A stretch of DNA of 64,000 nt from Rhizobiales bacterium Y(2018) (lineage in GTDB: Bacteria; Pseudomonadota; Alphaproteobacteria; Rhizobiales; Aestuariivirgaceae). The notes under the pieces are model-generated. The model was not told the origin of the DNA, made no database searches, and worked only from the letters and a program-made list of their open reading frames with translations. The position numbers and the translations under genes are program-made. The stretch is taken from the NCBI GenBank assembly GCA_005502925.1, contig SCPD01000024.1, forward strand, positions 1 to 64,000. Direction: 5' to 3'. Below, piece by piece: positions 42,527 through 51,286 of the stretch (the first letter of the stretch is position 1; each line of letters starts with the position of its first letter).

Positions 42527-42967
42527 ATGAGAATTCTGGCCCTGCCGCTGGCCGTCCTCCTGGTGCTCGGCGCGGGCGATGCGCTCGCAGCGGATCATCA
42601 GGTCCACATGCTCAACAAGGGCGCCAAGGGCACCATGGTGTTCGAACCGGATTTCGTCGCGGCGGCGCCCGGCGACACGATTACTTTCATCCCCACCGAC
42701 AAGTCGCACAATGCCGAAGCGATCAAGGGCATGTTGCCGGAAGGGGCTCAGAGCTTCAAAAGCGCGGTGAACGAGACGTTCAAGGTCACTCTCGGTCAGG
42801 AGGGCGTCTATGGCATCAAATGCACGCCCCATTACGGCATGGGCATGGTGTTCCTGGCGGTGGCCGGCAAGCCGGTCAATCTCGATACGGCGAAGGCGGT
42901 GAAGCATCCGGGCTTCGCCAAAAAACGGTTCGAGGCGATTTTCGCGGAGATGCCGCCGAACAACTGA
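42527..42967 (+). CDS. pseudoazurin (blue copper electron donor)
   Basis: This 146-residue precursor has a Sec signal ending DALA-ADHQVHML (mature from residue 22). Type 1 copper ligands are His61, Cys99, His102 and Met107 (precursor numbering). These correspond exactly to His40, Cys78, His81 and Met86 of mature pseudoazurin. It carries electrons in the periplasm to copper nitrite reductase, encoded 1.2 kb away on the other strand. It precedes nnrS by 13 bases. Confidence 0.95.
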   Translation: MRILALPLAVLLVLGAGDALAADHQVHMLNKGAKGTMVFEPDFVAAAPGDTITFIPTDKSHNAEAIKGMLPEGAQSFKSAVNETFKVTLGQEGVYGIKCTPHYGMGMVFLAVAGKPVNLDTAKAVKHPGFAKKRFEAIFAEMPPNN

Positions 42968-42980
42968 GGACGTTAAACAC

Positions 42981-44183
42981 ATGGCGATCGCACGCGTCAG
43001 ACCTGGCAATTATCCGGCAGTCCTCTCTTACGGCTTCCGGCCATTCTTCCTGCTGGGGGCACTCCAGGCGGGGCTCGCGATCGTCTTCTGGCTGCCGCTC
43101 TTCACCGGCGAGCTCGCCACAAGGAGTCTGTTCGCGCCGGTCGACTGGCATGTGCATGAGATGCTGTTCGGCTATCTGCCCGCGGTCATGACCGGCTTCC
43201 TGCTGACCGCCATTCCCAACTGGACCGGGCGTCTGCCTGTCCAGGGCCTGCCGCTGCTCGGCCTCGTGCTGCTCTGGCTCGCCGGACGGGTCGTGGTGTT
43301 CTGCTCGGAGGAGACCGGCTGGATGATCGCGGCCGCGATCGACGGCGCCTTCCTCCTCGCCGTGGTCATGGTGGCGGCGCGCGAGATCATCACCGGCAAG
43401 AACTGGCGCAATCTCAAAGTGCTGGCGCCGGTCACCGTGCTCTTCGCGGCGAATCTCCTGTTCCATTGGGAGGCCAGCCACTATGGCATCACCGACTTCA
43501 GCCGCAGGCTCGGCCTCGGTGCGGTCATCGTGCTCATCATGGTCATTGGCGGGCGCATCATTCCGAGCTTCACCCATAACTGGCTCACGCGCGAGAATCC
43601 TGGACACCTTCCGATATCGTTCAATCGTTTCGATGCGGGAGTGATCCTGCTCTCGGCGGCGGCGTTGGCAGCCTGGGTCTTCGTGCCCGAACGTGCCGAG
43701 ACCGGCGTGCTGCTGATCCTCGCCGCCGGCCTCAATGCCGTGCGCCTTCTGCGCTGGGCCGGTTATCGCGCCTGGCGCGATCCGCTGGTGCTCATTCTGC
43801 ACATCGCTTACGCCTTCGTGCCCTTAGGCTTACTGCTCAGCGGCCTTGCGGCCCTGGTACCCGATCTCGTGCCGGCGGCGGCCGGCATTCATGCCTTCGG
43901 TTCTGGCGCTATCGGCGCGATGACGCTCGCGGTGATGACCCGCGCCACGCTCGGCCATACGGGGCACGCGCTCAAAGCCGGACCAGGCACATGTCTGGTC
44001 TTTCTGGCGGTCATCACCGCCGCGTTGCTGCGGCTTGCCGCTGCCTGTCATCCTTCCCTCGCCGGGCTGATGCCGTTCTCAGGCATGGCCTGGGCCGCGG
44101 CTTTTCTGGGATTCGCCGTCTTCTTCGGACCTGCGCTGCTCAAGCCCAGAAAGCGGGCGCAGCCTCTCGCCGCGCCCGCCTGA
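42981..44183 (+). CDS. nnrS: NnrS family membrane protein
   Basis: This 400-residue, multi-spanning protein has about twelve helices. Family features are YGFRPFFLLGALQAGLA near the start, DWHVHEMLFGYLPAVMTGFLL with conserved histidines, and GGRIIPSFTHNWL in the middle. NnrS is a heme- and copper-containing inner membrane protein linked to resistance to nitric oxide and often co-regulated with nir and nor genes. It forms an operon with pseudoazurin and is convergent with nirK, with three bases between the stops. Confidence 0.92.
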   Translation: MAIARVRPGNYPAVLSYGFRPFFLLGALQAGLAIVFWLPLFTGELATRSLFAPVDWHVHEMLFGYLPAVMTGFLLTAIPNWTGRLPVQGLPLLGLVLLWLAGRVVVFCSEETGWMIAAAIDGAFLLAVVMVAAREIITGKNWRNLKVLAPVTVLFAANLLFHWEASHYGITDFSRRLGLGAVIVLIMVIGGRIIPSFTHNWLTRENPGHLPISFNRFDAGVILLSAAALAAWVFVPERAETGVLLILAAGLNAVRLLRWAGYRAWRDPLVLILHIAYAFVPLGLLLSGLAALVPDLVPAAAGIHAFGSGAIGAMTLAVMTRATLGHTGHALKAGPGTCLVFLAVITAALLRLAAACHPSLAGLMPFSGMAWAAAFLGFAVFFGPALLKPRKRAQPLAAPA

Positions 44184-44186
44184 TAT

Positions 44187-45293
44187 TCAGGCCGGGATCG
44201 GCCCCGGGGCCACGACCTGGGTCATCAAGTCGTCGTTCCATTCGCCATCCACCATTACATGTGCGGTCGCGCCGAGTTCGGCCGCTTCGATCAGATTGTG
44301 GTTCACATAGGCATAGAGGCCGGGCTGCAGGAACGTGTAGAGGGCCGCGCCCGCCGATCCACCGCGGATGAACCAGGTCTCGAGATCGCGCGCCGGCGGG
44401 TTGTTGAACTTGCCCATCTCCCAGACGAAATCACCATGGCCGCCGATCAGATGCGGACGGGTGTCACGATTGGCCTGGGCGTGCACCATCAGCACGGTCT
44501 CGCCGACCTTGGCCTTGAGCGCTTTCTCGCCGGTGAGCGAAGCGACGGCGCCGTTGAACACGACATGGGTCGGGATCAGGCCGCGCATCACCTTCAACGT
44601 GTCCTCGTAGCTCTCGCCGATCGAGTCATAGGCCTTGTATTTGCCGTCGCCGTCGCGTGGGACATAGAGGTCGTGCTCGCTGACATAAAAGATACGGTCA
44701 TATTTGAGCGGATTGCCGTCTCCGTCCTTCAGGCCGTCGCGCGGCAGCACCATCAGCACGCCGCTCATGCCTGAAACGACATGCCAGGGAATCATGCCGG
44801 GCGGCGCGCAGTGATAGACAAAGGTGCCGGGGCGGGTCGCCTTGAAACGCAGGACCGCCTGTTCGCCGGGATTGATCTCGGTCAGCGCGCCGCCGCCCAG
44901 GGCGCCGGTAGCGGCATGGAAGTCGATATTATGCGGCAGCTCGTTGCTTGCCGGATTGATCAAGGTGAGCTCGACATAGTCACCCTGGTGAACGACCATC
45001 ATCGGGCCGGGCATGCTGCCATTATAAGTCATGGCCCAGATCCTGGTGCCATCGGGATCGACGACGAAAGGCTTCTCCTCGATGGTCAAGGTGAATTCGA
45101 CAACCTTCGGTCCGTCGGTCGCGACCTGCTTGTGGTCATGCACCAGAGGTGGGGCCACCAAGGTGATCTTCTCACGTGGCAGGCCGGCGATCTCGGCGGC
45201 CTGAACCGGTGTCGGGGCGAGGGGCAGGGAGGCGGCAGCGGCCGCTCCCATGGCGCCTGCCCACAGAGCTTCGCGGCGTGTCAGCATCGACAT
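44187..45293 (-). CDS. nirK: copper-containing nitrite reductase NirK
   Basis: This 368-residue precursor has a Tat-like signal ([16 protein letters not shown]). Two cupredoxin domains follow. Type 1 ligands are His121, Cys162, His171 and Met176; type 2 ligands are His126, His161 and His332. Catalytic Asp124 and His281 are also present. All are offset by 26 from the numbering of the Alcaligenes faecalis enzyme. It reduces nitrite to NO in the periplasm. The NosZ, Nor and NirV genes are not in the window. GGAG lies close before the ATG. Confidence 0.96.
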   Translation of the reverse strand: MSMLTRREALWAGAMGAAAAASLPLAPTPVQAAEIAGLPREKITLVAPPLVHDHKQVATDGPKVVEFTLTIEEKPFVVDPDGTRIWAMTYNGSMPGPMMVVHQGDYVELTLINPASNELPHNIDFHAATGALGGGALTEINPGEQAVLRFKATRPGTFVYHCAPPGMIPWHVVSGMSGVLMVLPRDGLKDGDGNPLKYDRIFYVSEHDLYVPRDGDGKYKAYDSIGESYEDTLKVMRGLIPTHVVFNGAVASLTGEKALKAKVGETVLMVHAQANRDTRPHLIGGHGDFVWEMGKFNNPPARDLETWFIRGGSAGAALYTFLQPGLYAYVNHNLIEAAELGATAHVMVDGEWNDDLMTQVVAPGPIPA

Positions 45294-45351
45294 TCTCCTC
45301 CATCAAAGATGTCCATGACGGGAAGAGTAGGTGCGACCGCGCAATCGGTCT

Positions 45352-45365
45352 TTGTTGCAGTGCAA
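45352..45365 (-). promoter_or_regulatory. NNR/FNR-type box upstream of nirK
   Basis: Reading towards nirK the site is TTGCACTGCAACAA (TTG-N8-CAA), 65 bp before the ATG, with a weak -10 (TACTCT, 45324-45329) at about the distance expected of a class II site. It resembles the pseudoazurin site at 11 of 14 bases. It lies in the 85-bp gap between nirK and the upstream TetR gene. Confidence 0.55.
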
Positions 45366-45378
45366 AAAGAAAGTGGAT

Positions 45379-46002
45379 TTAATCTTTTTCCGTCGCGGCG
45401 GCGTCGAGCAGCAGCTTGTTCTGCCGCCGGATGGCGGCGCGCAGTTCGGCGATGGTCATGGCTTCGGTCTTCACGAAGACAGTGAACATCATATTGGTGT
45501 TGTTGAAGATCATCTCGCCGACGCTCCGCGCATCGATGTCGCGGCGAACCAGCTTCAACTCCTGCAGGCGCTTGATGAGCGCGCAGGTCTGGTCGGTCAG
45601 CGCCCGGTCGAGATCGCCATAGGTCTTGCCGAAGGGGCTTTCCGGCTGCTGCGTCGAGATCGCCATCGCCTGGCGCCACATCTCCTTGCTCAGATAGACG
45701 AGGGAATGTTCGATATAGCCGATGACGAGCTTGTCGACCGCCTTGGCGACATGGGCGGGCGGGTTCTCGATCACCTGGTGTCCGGCATTGAGGACCTCGT
45801 TGACCTCCATGGCGACGATGGCGACGAGCAGGTCGCCTTTGTTCTGGTAGTAATTATAGATCGTGCCGATTGAAACCTCGGCCAGAGAGGCGATAGCCTC
45901 GATCTTGGCGCCTTCGTAGCCGGAGCTGCGAAATAGCTCTGATGCGGCCTGTAGAATCCGCTGATGCCGATCGGCCTTCTGGCGTGCGCGCAGTCCTGTC
46001 AT
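45379..46002 (-). CDS. TetR/AcrR-family regulator of the PotDBCA-like operon
   Basis: This 207-residue regulator has a TetR helix-turn-helix at residues 13-57 (RILQAASELFRSSGYEGAKIE... SIGTIYNYYQNKG). It is divergent from the binding-protein gene over an 89-bp AT-rich gap containing a palindrome. It probably represses the transport operon and itself. The effector is unknown. Confidence 0.88.
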   Translation of the reverse strand: MTGLRARQKADRHQRILQAASELFRSSGYEGAKIEAIASLAEVSIGTIYNYYQNKGDLLVAIVAMEVNEVLNAGHQVIENPPAHVAKAVDKLVIGYIEHSLVYLSKEMWRQAMAISTQQPESPFGKTYGDLDRALTDQTCALIKRLQELKLVRRDIDARSVGEMIFNNTNMMFTVFVKTEAMTIAELRAAIRRQNKLLLDAAATEKD

Positions 46003-46026
46003 GGACTCACTCTGGCATATTTTTGG

Positions 46027-46039
46027 AATTGACTCAATT
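46027..46039. promoter_or_regulatory. palindrome AATTGA-C-TCAATT, likely TetR operator
   Basis: The perfect palindrome with six-base arms and one central base lies 24 bases from the TetR start and 52 bases from the start of the binding-protein gene. It is in the only AT-rich stretch of this region. Autoregulation plus control of the ABC operon is inferred from position. Confidence 0.45.
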
Positions 46040-46091
46040 TTAGAAATGGTTCATTTTTTATTTCATAACATAAATTCTGGGAGGAGCAGAC

Positions 46092-47165
46092 ATGAAAACT
46101 CTGTCGCGTTTCAAGAACGCTTTTCGCAAATTGGCGCTCTCCGCCACCGCTCTCGTGGCGCTCGGCCTTTCGCCGGCGCTCGCGGAGGAGATCAACGCGC
46201 TGGTCTGGTGCGATCACTCGTCGCCTGAATTCCTCAAGCCTTTCGAGGATGCGAGCGGCATCAAGGTGAATGTGAAGGAGTTCGAAGGCACCGGCGCCGG
46301 CCTGGCGCTGCTCGATCAGTCGCAACCCGGCGACTGGGACGTGATGGTGATCGATTCCATCGATGTGCGCCGCGGTGTCGAGAAGGGGCTGTTCGAGCCC
46401 TTGCCCGAGGACAAGCTGCCCTTAGGCGATCTCTATCCGCAAGTGGTCCTCGATGCCTTCACCAAGCTCGACGGCAAGCGCTACGGCATCACCGAGAAAT
46501 TCGGCTACAACACCATCGGCTTCAACAAGGACAAGGTCGATGGCAACGACATGCAGACCCTGCAGTCGCTGGTGAGCGACAAATACAAGGGCCGTATCGC
46601 CATCTATGACTATTATCTCCCGGTGATGGGCATGGCGGCGCTGGCCGCCGGCAAGAAGACCGCCGACCTCACCGAGGCCGATCTGCCCGCCATCAAGGAC
46701 GTGCTCCTCAAGATGAAGGCCAATGCCAAGCTCGTCGGCGAGGTGACCGCAAGCCAGACGGCGCTCGCCACTGGCGAGGTCGACATCCTGGTCGGCGGCG
46801 GCGAGTGGGTCACGGCCGGCCTCGCCAAGGAGAATCCGGCGCTCGACTTCTCCATCCCGAAAGAAGGCGGCATCCTGTGGTCGCAGTCGCTCGCGATGCT
46901 GGCGGCGAGCCAGAAGAAGGATGCGGCGCTCAAATTCATCCAATATGTGCTGAGCTCGGAAGGCCAGGCGCGGCTCGCCACCTCGCCCTGCTACTGGGGC
47001 ATGCCGTCGAACCAGAAAGCGGCGCTCACCGATGAGCAGAAGAAGGTGCTACGCTTCGACGAGCAGCCGGGTTTCCTCGCCCGCGCCCAGCTCTATCCCG
47101 CGCCCGACGAGAAGCTCGACAAGCAGATGCAGGATGTGTGGACCCAGATGCTGCAGGCGCAGTAG
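46092..47165 (+). CDS. PotD-like ABC substrate-binding protein
   Basis: This 357-residue periplasmic protein of the polyamine/Fe3+-type family has a Sec signal (LALSATALVALGLSPALAEE). The mature part begins EINALVWCDHSSPEFLKPFE and contains DWDVMVIDSIDV and the YGITEKFGYNTIGFN segment common to this family. The polyamine-binding aspartates of E. coli PotD cannot be assigned with confidence, so the ligand may be an amine or another small cation. GGGAGGAG precedes the ATG. Confidence 0.88.
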   Translation: MKTLSRFKNAFRKLALSATALVALGLSPALAEEINALVWCDHSSPEFLKPFEDASGIKVNVKEFEGTGAGLALLDQSQPGDWDVMVIDSIDVRRGVEKGLFEPLPEDKLPLGDLYPQVVLDAFTKLDGKRYGITEKFGYNTIGFNKDKVDGNDMQTLQSLVSDKYKGRIAIYDYYLPVMGMAALAAGKKTADLTEADLPAIKDVLLKMKANAKLVGEVTASQTALATGEVDILVGGGEWVTAGLAKENPALDFSIPKEGGILWSQSLAMLAASQKKDAALKFIQYVLSSEGQARLATSPCYWGMPSNQKAALTDEQKKVLRFDEQPGFLARAQLYPAPDEKLDKQMQDVWTQMLQAQ

Positions 47166-47196
47166 TCTGAAGGTCTGACCTCAGGCGGACTGTCTG

Positions 47197-48042
47197 ATGA
47201 CGCAAAGCGCGAATGCAAGTGGCGGCGCCGTGCCCTGGGTGGCGGTGGGGCCGGCGCTCCTGTGGACGCTGGCCTTCTTCGCGGCGCCCTTCATCGCCAT
47301 GGCGCTGGTCAGCGTCACGGTGAAGGGCGGCGGCTTCTCACTCGCCAATTATCAGCAGTTCTTCACCGATCCGAGCTACTATCGGGCGCTGTTCAACTCG
47401 CTCGAAGTCACGGCGCTCGTGACGGTGATCTCGATCCTGCTGGCCTACCCATTCGCCTGGATTCTCGCCGAACAAATCCCTGAGCGCTGGCAAAGGCTGG
47501 CGCTCATCCTGGCGATCCTGCCCTTCTGGACCTCCTATGTGGTGCGCTCCTATAGCTGGCTCCTGGTGCTCGCCGAGAAAGGCGTGGTCAACAACACGCT
47601 GGTGCAGCTGGGCCTCATCAGCGAACCGATCCAGCTCGCCAATACTCGCTTCGCCACCGTCACCGGCTTCGTGCATTTCTTCGTGATGCTGCTGACGCTG
47701 ACGATCTTCGCCAATCTCAAGCAGCTGAGCCCGAGCTACCGCAAGGCCGCCGCCGATCTGGGCGCAGGGCCGGTCAGGACCTTCCTGCATATCATTCTGC
47801 CACTGACCCTGCCTGGCATCATGGTCGGCGCCTTTCTTACTTTCGTGCTCGCGACCGGGGACTACATCACGCCGCAAATTCTCGGAGGCAACAACGAGCT
47901 GTTGATGCCGCAGCTCATCATGCTGCAGATCGGCCGACGCGGCGACTTTCCACTCGCCTCCGCCTTGTCGATCCTGCTCATGCTGGTGGTCACGGTCGCC
48001 TATCTCGCCTGCGCCCGCTGGCTCAAGATCGAACGGGCCTGA
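47197..48042 (+). CDS. PotB-like ABC transporter permease
   Basis: This 281-residue permease has six hydrophobic segments and the EAA coupling loop YRKAAADLGAGPVRTFLHIILP near residue 185. The region LPFWTSYVVRSYSWLLVL is a hallmark of the spermidine/putrescine permease family. It follows the binding-protein gene by 31 bp and precedes the partner permease by one base. Confidence 0.92.
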   Translation: MTQSANASGGAVPWVAVGPALLWTLAFFAAPFIAMALVSVTVKGGGFSLANYQQFFTDPSYYRALFNSLEVTALVTVISILLAYPFAWILAEQIPERWQRLALILAILPFWTSYVVRSYSWLLVLAEKGVVNNTLVQLGLISEPIQLANTRFATVTGFVHFFVMLLTLTIFANLKQLSPSYRKAAADLGAGPVRTFLHIILPLTLPGIMVGAFLTFVLATGDYITPQILGGNNELLMPQLIMLQIGRRGDFPLASALSILLMLVVTVAYLACARWLKIERA

Positions 48043-48043
48043 C

Positions 48044-48826
48044 ATGCGCAGCGCGATCCGCCTCGCCACCGTCATCTACGCCGTTCTCATCTATGGCTTC
48101 ATCTTCCTGCCGGTGGTGACGCTCGTCCTGTTCTCTTTCCAGGCCACGTCCTTTCCGATCCCGCCCTTCAGCGGCCCGTCCTTGCGCTGGTATCAGGCGG
48201 TGCTCGGCGACACGCGCCTCACTTCGGCGCTTCTCAATTCACTGCTCGTCGCGGTGATCTCCTCGGCGGTGGCGACGCTCTTGGGCTTCCTCGCCGCCTG
48301 GGGCTTCGCGCGTTTCCGGCTGCCGGCCTCCGCTCTCATGCGCGGCCTCATCACTCTGCCGCTGACGGTGAGCTATCTCATCATCGGCATGGGGCTCCTC
48401 GTCCTCTTCAACAGCATAGGCTTTCCCAAATCGCTCAGCGCCGCCGGCATCGGCCATGTGGTGATCAACCTGCCGCTGTGCTTCGCCATCCTCTATAGCC
48501 AGATGGGCGAGCATCAGGCGAATATCGAACGTGCCGCGCGCGATCTGGGGGCCAAGGAATGGCAGGTGCTGACGCTAGTCACCGCGCCGATGCTGTGGCC
48601 GGCCTTGTTCGCGAGCTTCTTCCTGTCGATGACCTTTTCCTGGGATGAATTCGTCATCTCGTTCCTCCTCACCCGTTTCGAAACGACGCTTCCCGTCGAG
48701 ATCTGGAACCTGCTGCGCTCCGGCCTGAACCCTAAGACCAATGCCGTGGGCTCGCTCGTTTTCCTGGTGTCGATCGCCTTCGTGCTCCTGTTCGAACTCG
48801 TCTTTTTCCGGAAATCCAGATCATGA
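48044..48826 (+). CDS. PotC-like ABC transporter permease
   Basis: This 260-residue permease has the coupling loop IERAARDLGAKEWQVLTLVTAP near residue 165 and FLSMTFSWDEFVISFLLTR, typical of PotC. It overlaps the ATPase gene by four bases (ATGA). Confidence 0.92.
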   Translation: MRSAIRLATVIYAVLIYGFIFLPVVTLVLFSFQATSFPIPPFSGPSLRWYQAVLGDTRLTSALLNSLLVAVISSAVATLLGFLAAWGFARFRLPASALMRGLITLPLTVSYLIIGMGLLVLFNSIGFPKSLSAAGIGHVVINLPLCFAILYSQMGEHQANIERAARDLGAKEWQVLTLVTAPMLWPALFASFFLSMTFSWDEFVISFLLTRFETTLPVEIWNLLRSGLNPKTNAVGSLVFLVSIAFVLLFELVFFRKSRS

Positions 48827-49869
48827 CACCACTGGTCCAGGTCAAATCCGTCTCGCAGAAATTCGGTACCATGTGCGCTCTCGATGATGTTTCGCTCGAT
48901 ATAGCGCCCAGAAGCTACACGGTGCTGCTCGGCCCCTCGGGCTCGGGCAAGACGACCTTACTGTCGATCCTCGGCGGCTTCCTGGTGCCGACGTCGGGCC
49001 AAGTGCTGATCGAAGGCCACGATTGCACCGGCATGCCGCCCGCCAAACGGCCGACCACGACCGTGTTCCAGGATTATGCGTTGTTCCCGCATATGACGGT
49101 CGGGGCCAATGTCGGCTTCGGCCTGCGCATGCGCGGCGTCGCCGCGGCGGAACGCGACAAGCGGGCGCAAGAGGTGCTGAAGCTCGTCGGCCTGCCGGAA
49201 GCCTTCGGCAAGAAGCCGCATCAACTGTCGGGTGGCCAGCGCCAGCGTGTGGCGCTCGCCCGTGCGCTGGTGGTCGAGCCATCGGTTCTGCTTCTCGACG
49301 AGCCCTTGGGCGCGCTCGATCTCAAGCTCCGGCGCCAGATGCAGGAGGAGCTGAAAGCTATCCAGAAGCGGGTCGGCACCGCCTTCGTCCATGTGACGCA
49401 TGACCAGGAGGAGGCGATGGCGCTCGCCGACCACTGTGTGGTGATGAGCAATGGCCGCATCGAGGATGAAGGCCCGGCCGAGCGCGTCTATTCGAAACCG
49501 GCGAGCCGCTTCAGCGCCACCTTCATGGGCGAAAGCACGATCTTCCCCGGCCGTGTCATAGGCTCAGGCGAGATCGAGACCGTCTTCGGCCGCTGGCAAC
49601 TCGCCAGCGACGCCAAACCCGGCAGCGAGATCGTCCTAGCGCTCCGGCCCGAACATGTCGTCATCGACCAGAAGCAGCTCCTGCCGCTCGGCGAGGCGCG
49701 CGTCAGCGATGTCGTCTTTCAAGGCAGCTTCAAACGTGTCACCGCAAGCCTCGCCAAGGACGAGAGCCTGACGCTGCTGGCGCGCCTTCCGGCCGATGCG
49801 GCAGTGCAGGCAGGTGATATGGTTCATTTCGCCTGTGATCCGAAACATGTGCTGGTGCTGACGCGATGA
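48823..49869 (+). CDS. PotA-like ABC transporter ATPase
   Basis: This 348-residue ATPase has Walker [10 protein letters not shown] near residue 38, signature LSGGQRQRVALARA and Walker B LLLDEPLGALDLK. A C-terminal TOBE domain (from about residue 270, LALRPEHVVI) gives the length of the MalK/PotA group. It overlaps the hydrolase gene downstream as ATGA. Confidence 0.93.
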   Translation: MTPLVQVKSVSQKFGTMCALDDVSLDIAPRSYTVLLGPSGSGKTTLLSILGGFLVPTSGQVLIEGHDCTGMPPAKRPTTTVFQDYALFPHMTVGANVGFGLRMRGVAAAERDKRAQEVLKLVGLPEAFGKKPHQLSGGQRQRVALARALVVEPSVLLLDEPLGALDLKLRRQMQEELKAIQKRVGTAFVHVTHDQEEAMALADHCVVMSNGRIEDEGPAERVYSKPASRFSATFMGESTIFPGRVIGSGEIETVFGRWQLASDAKPGSEIVLALRPEHVVIDQKQLLPLGEARVSDVVFQGSFKRVTASLAKDESLTLLARLPADAAVQAGDMVHFACDPKHVLVLTR

Positions 49870-50612
49870 TTGTATCTGCCGCCGACTGGTATGAGACGAT
49901 CCGCCTCGCGGATGATGTGACACTCATCCATGAGCCGTGGATCAAACCTTTCTATCGCTGCAATATGTGGCATGTGAGGGGGCGCGATCGCGACCTGCTG
50001 TTCGATACAGGGCTCGGTCATTTCAGCCTGCACCGGCATGTGGCGCTGGTGCGCGAGCGGCCCTTGCTGTGCGTCGCGAGCCATACGCATTTCGATCATA
50101 TCGGCTGCCATCACGAATTTCCCGACCGGGCGGTGCATGAAGCGGAGGCCGCCATTCTCGCCGACCCGCGCAACGAGCTGACCTGTGCCGACAACTATGC
50201 GACGGAAGAGATGTTCGACCGGACGCCTGAAGGCTGGAAGACGGAAGCCTATCGTATCAAGCCGGCACCGGCGGGACGTGTTCTCGAGGCCGGCGATATC
50301 GTCGATCTGGGCGACCGTGCCTTTGAGGTCATCCATACACCCGGCCATTCACCGGGTGGAATCGGGCTCTTCGAGCGCAAGACCGGCATCTTCCTATCGG
50401 GCGATGTCGTCTATGACGGGCCGCTCATCGATGATGCCTATCACTCCGACCGCCATGACTATCAAACAACCTTCGAGCGCATTCGTGCGCTGCCGGTGAG
50501 CATCGTGCATGGCGGCCACTTCCCGAGCTTCGGGCCCGTACGCTACCGGCAGTTGATCGATGAATATCTGGCGGGCCTGCGCAAGGCCGGATGTCATCTC
50601 CCTCTTTCCTGA
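49866..50612 (+). CDS. metallo-beta-lactamase-fold hydrolase
   Basis: This 248-residue protein has the zinc motif SHTHFDHIG (HxHxDH) near residue 77, the second ligand in HTPGHSPGG near residue 160, the aspartate in LSGDVVYDG near residue 180 and a late histidine in HGGHFPSF. The fold covers glyoxalase II, lactonases and many other hydrolases. It is the last gene of the PotDBCA-like operon, which suggests action on the imported compound. Its 3' end overlaps the convergent GntR gene by 19 bases. Confidence 0.85.
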   Translation: MIVSAADWYETIRLADDVTLIHEPWIKPFYRCNMWHVRGRDRDLLFDTGLGHFSLHRHVALVRERPLLCVASHTHFDHIGCHHEFPDRAVHEAEAAILADPRNELTCADNYATEEMFDRTPEGWKTEAYRIKPAPAGRVLEAGDIVDLGDRAFEVIHTPGHSPGGIGLFERKTGIFLSGDVVYDGPLIDDAYHSDRHDYQTTFERIRALPVSIVHGGHFPSFGPVRYRQLIDEYLAGLRKAGCHLPLS

Positions 50613-51286
50613 TGCTGCTGCATGCGCCGGACCCACATGGCAATGTGGCTGCGCCGGATATAACCGACACTTTCCCAGTCGCCGAGCTCCATGGCGGCGA
50701 GGATGTCAGCCACCTCGCGGCGGAAGACCGCCACCTCGTCTTTCAGATCGAGCAACGGTGCTGACCTGAGCCAGACGCGGTTGGTCAGGAAATAGAGGCG
50801 CTCGGAGATCTCGCGCAGCGGCCCGTTGCCGATCATCGCCGCGAGCTCATGGAAGAAATCCATATTGAGCCGGGCATAGGCCTTAGGGTCCGGGGCCTGG
50901 ATCAGCTCGTCGCAGCGGCCGAGTAAAGCGCGCACACGGGCGAGATCCTCTGGCGTTCGCGGGATTGGGTCGAGCTTGCCCATCAGGGCTGCGAGCTCCA
51001 TGCGCAAACGGTAGACGGGCAACAGGGCGTCAAGATCGACATTGATGACGAAGGTGCCGACGCCATGCCGGCTTTCGAGCAGGCCTTCGCCCTCGAGACG
51101 GCTCAGCACGCGGCGCAAGGGCGTGCGCGAGACGCCGAATTCGCGCGCCAGCTCCTCTTCGGCAAGGCGCGCCCCCGGCTCATATTCGATCAGGCAGATG
51201 CGGTCGCGGATCGTATTGTAGATGCGCTCGAAACGCTCGCGCGCCAAGGTCAGCGGCTTGTCGTCATTGTCGGCGGAAACGCTCAT
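50594..51286 (-). CDS. GntR-family (FCD) regulator of the ehu/eut cluster
   Basis: This 230-residue regulator has an N-terminal GntR winged helix (ARFERIYNTIRDRICLIEYEPGARLAEEELAREFGVSRTPLRRVLSRLEGEGLL; the recognition helix is SRTPLRRVLSRL near residues 50-61) and a C-terminal all-helical FCD domain. It overlaps the ehuA end by four bases and is the last gene of the transporter operon. Ectoine clusters commonly use the MocR-type EnuR; a short FCD regulator is unusual. Two TTGTNNACAT palindromes between ehuB and eutB are probable targets. Confidence 0.85.
   Translation of the reverse strand: MSVSADNDDKPLTLARERFERIYNTIRDRICLIEYEPGARLAEEELAREFGVSRTPLRRVLSRLEGEGLLESRHGVGTFVINVDLDALLPVYRLRMELAALMGKLDPIPRTPEDLARVRALLGRCDELIQAPDPKAYARLNMDFFHELAAMIGNGPLREISERLYFLTNRVWLRSAPLLDLKDEVAVFRREVADILAAMELGDWESVGYIRRSHIAMWVRRMQQHQERGR

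Noticed and set aside
42981-44183. NnrS considered as a NO reductase subunit
   Set aside because: It lacks NorB features; NnrS proteins protect against NO but are not known to reduce it as a respiratory enzyme.
49866-50612. Metallo-beta-lactamase-fold protein considered as the missing PhnP
   Set aside because: It lies over 15 kb from the phn genes in a different, TetR-controlled operon, and lacks visible PhnP-specific features; DUF1045 is the better candidate.
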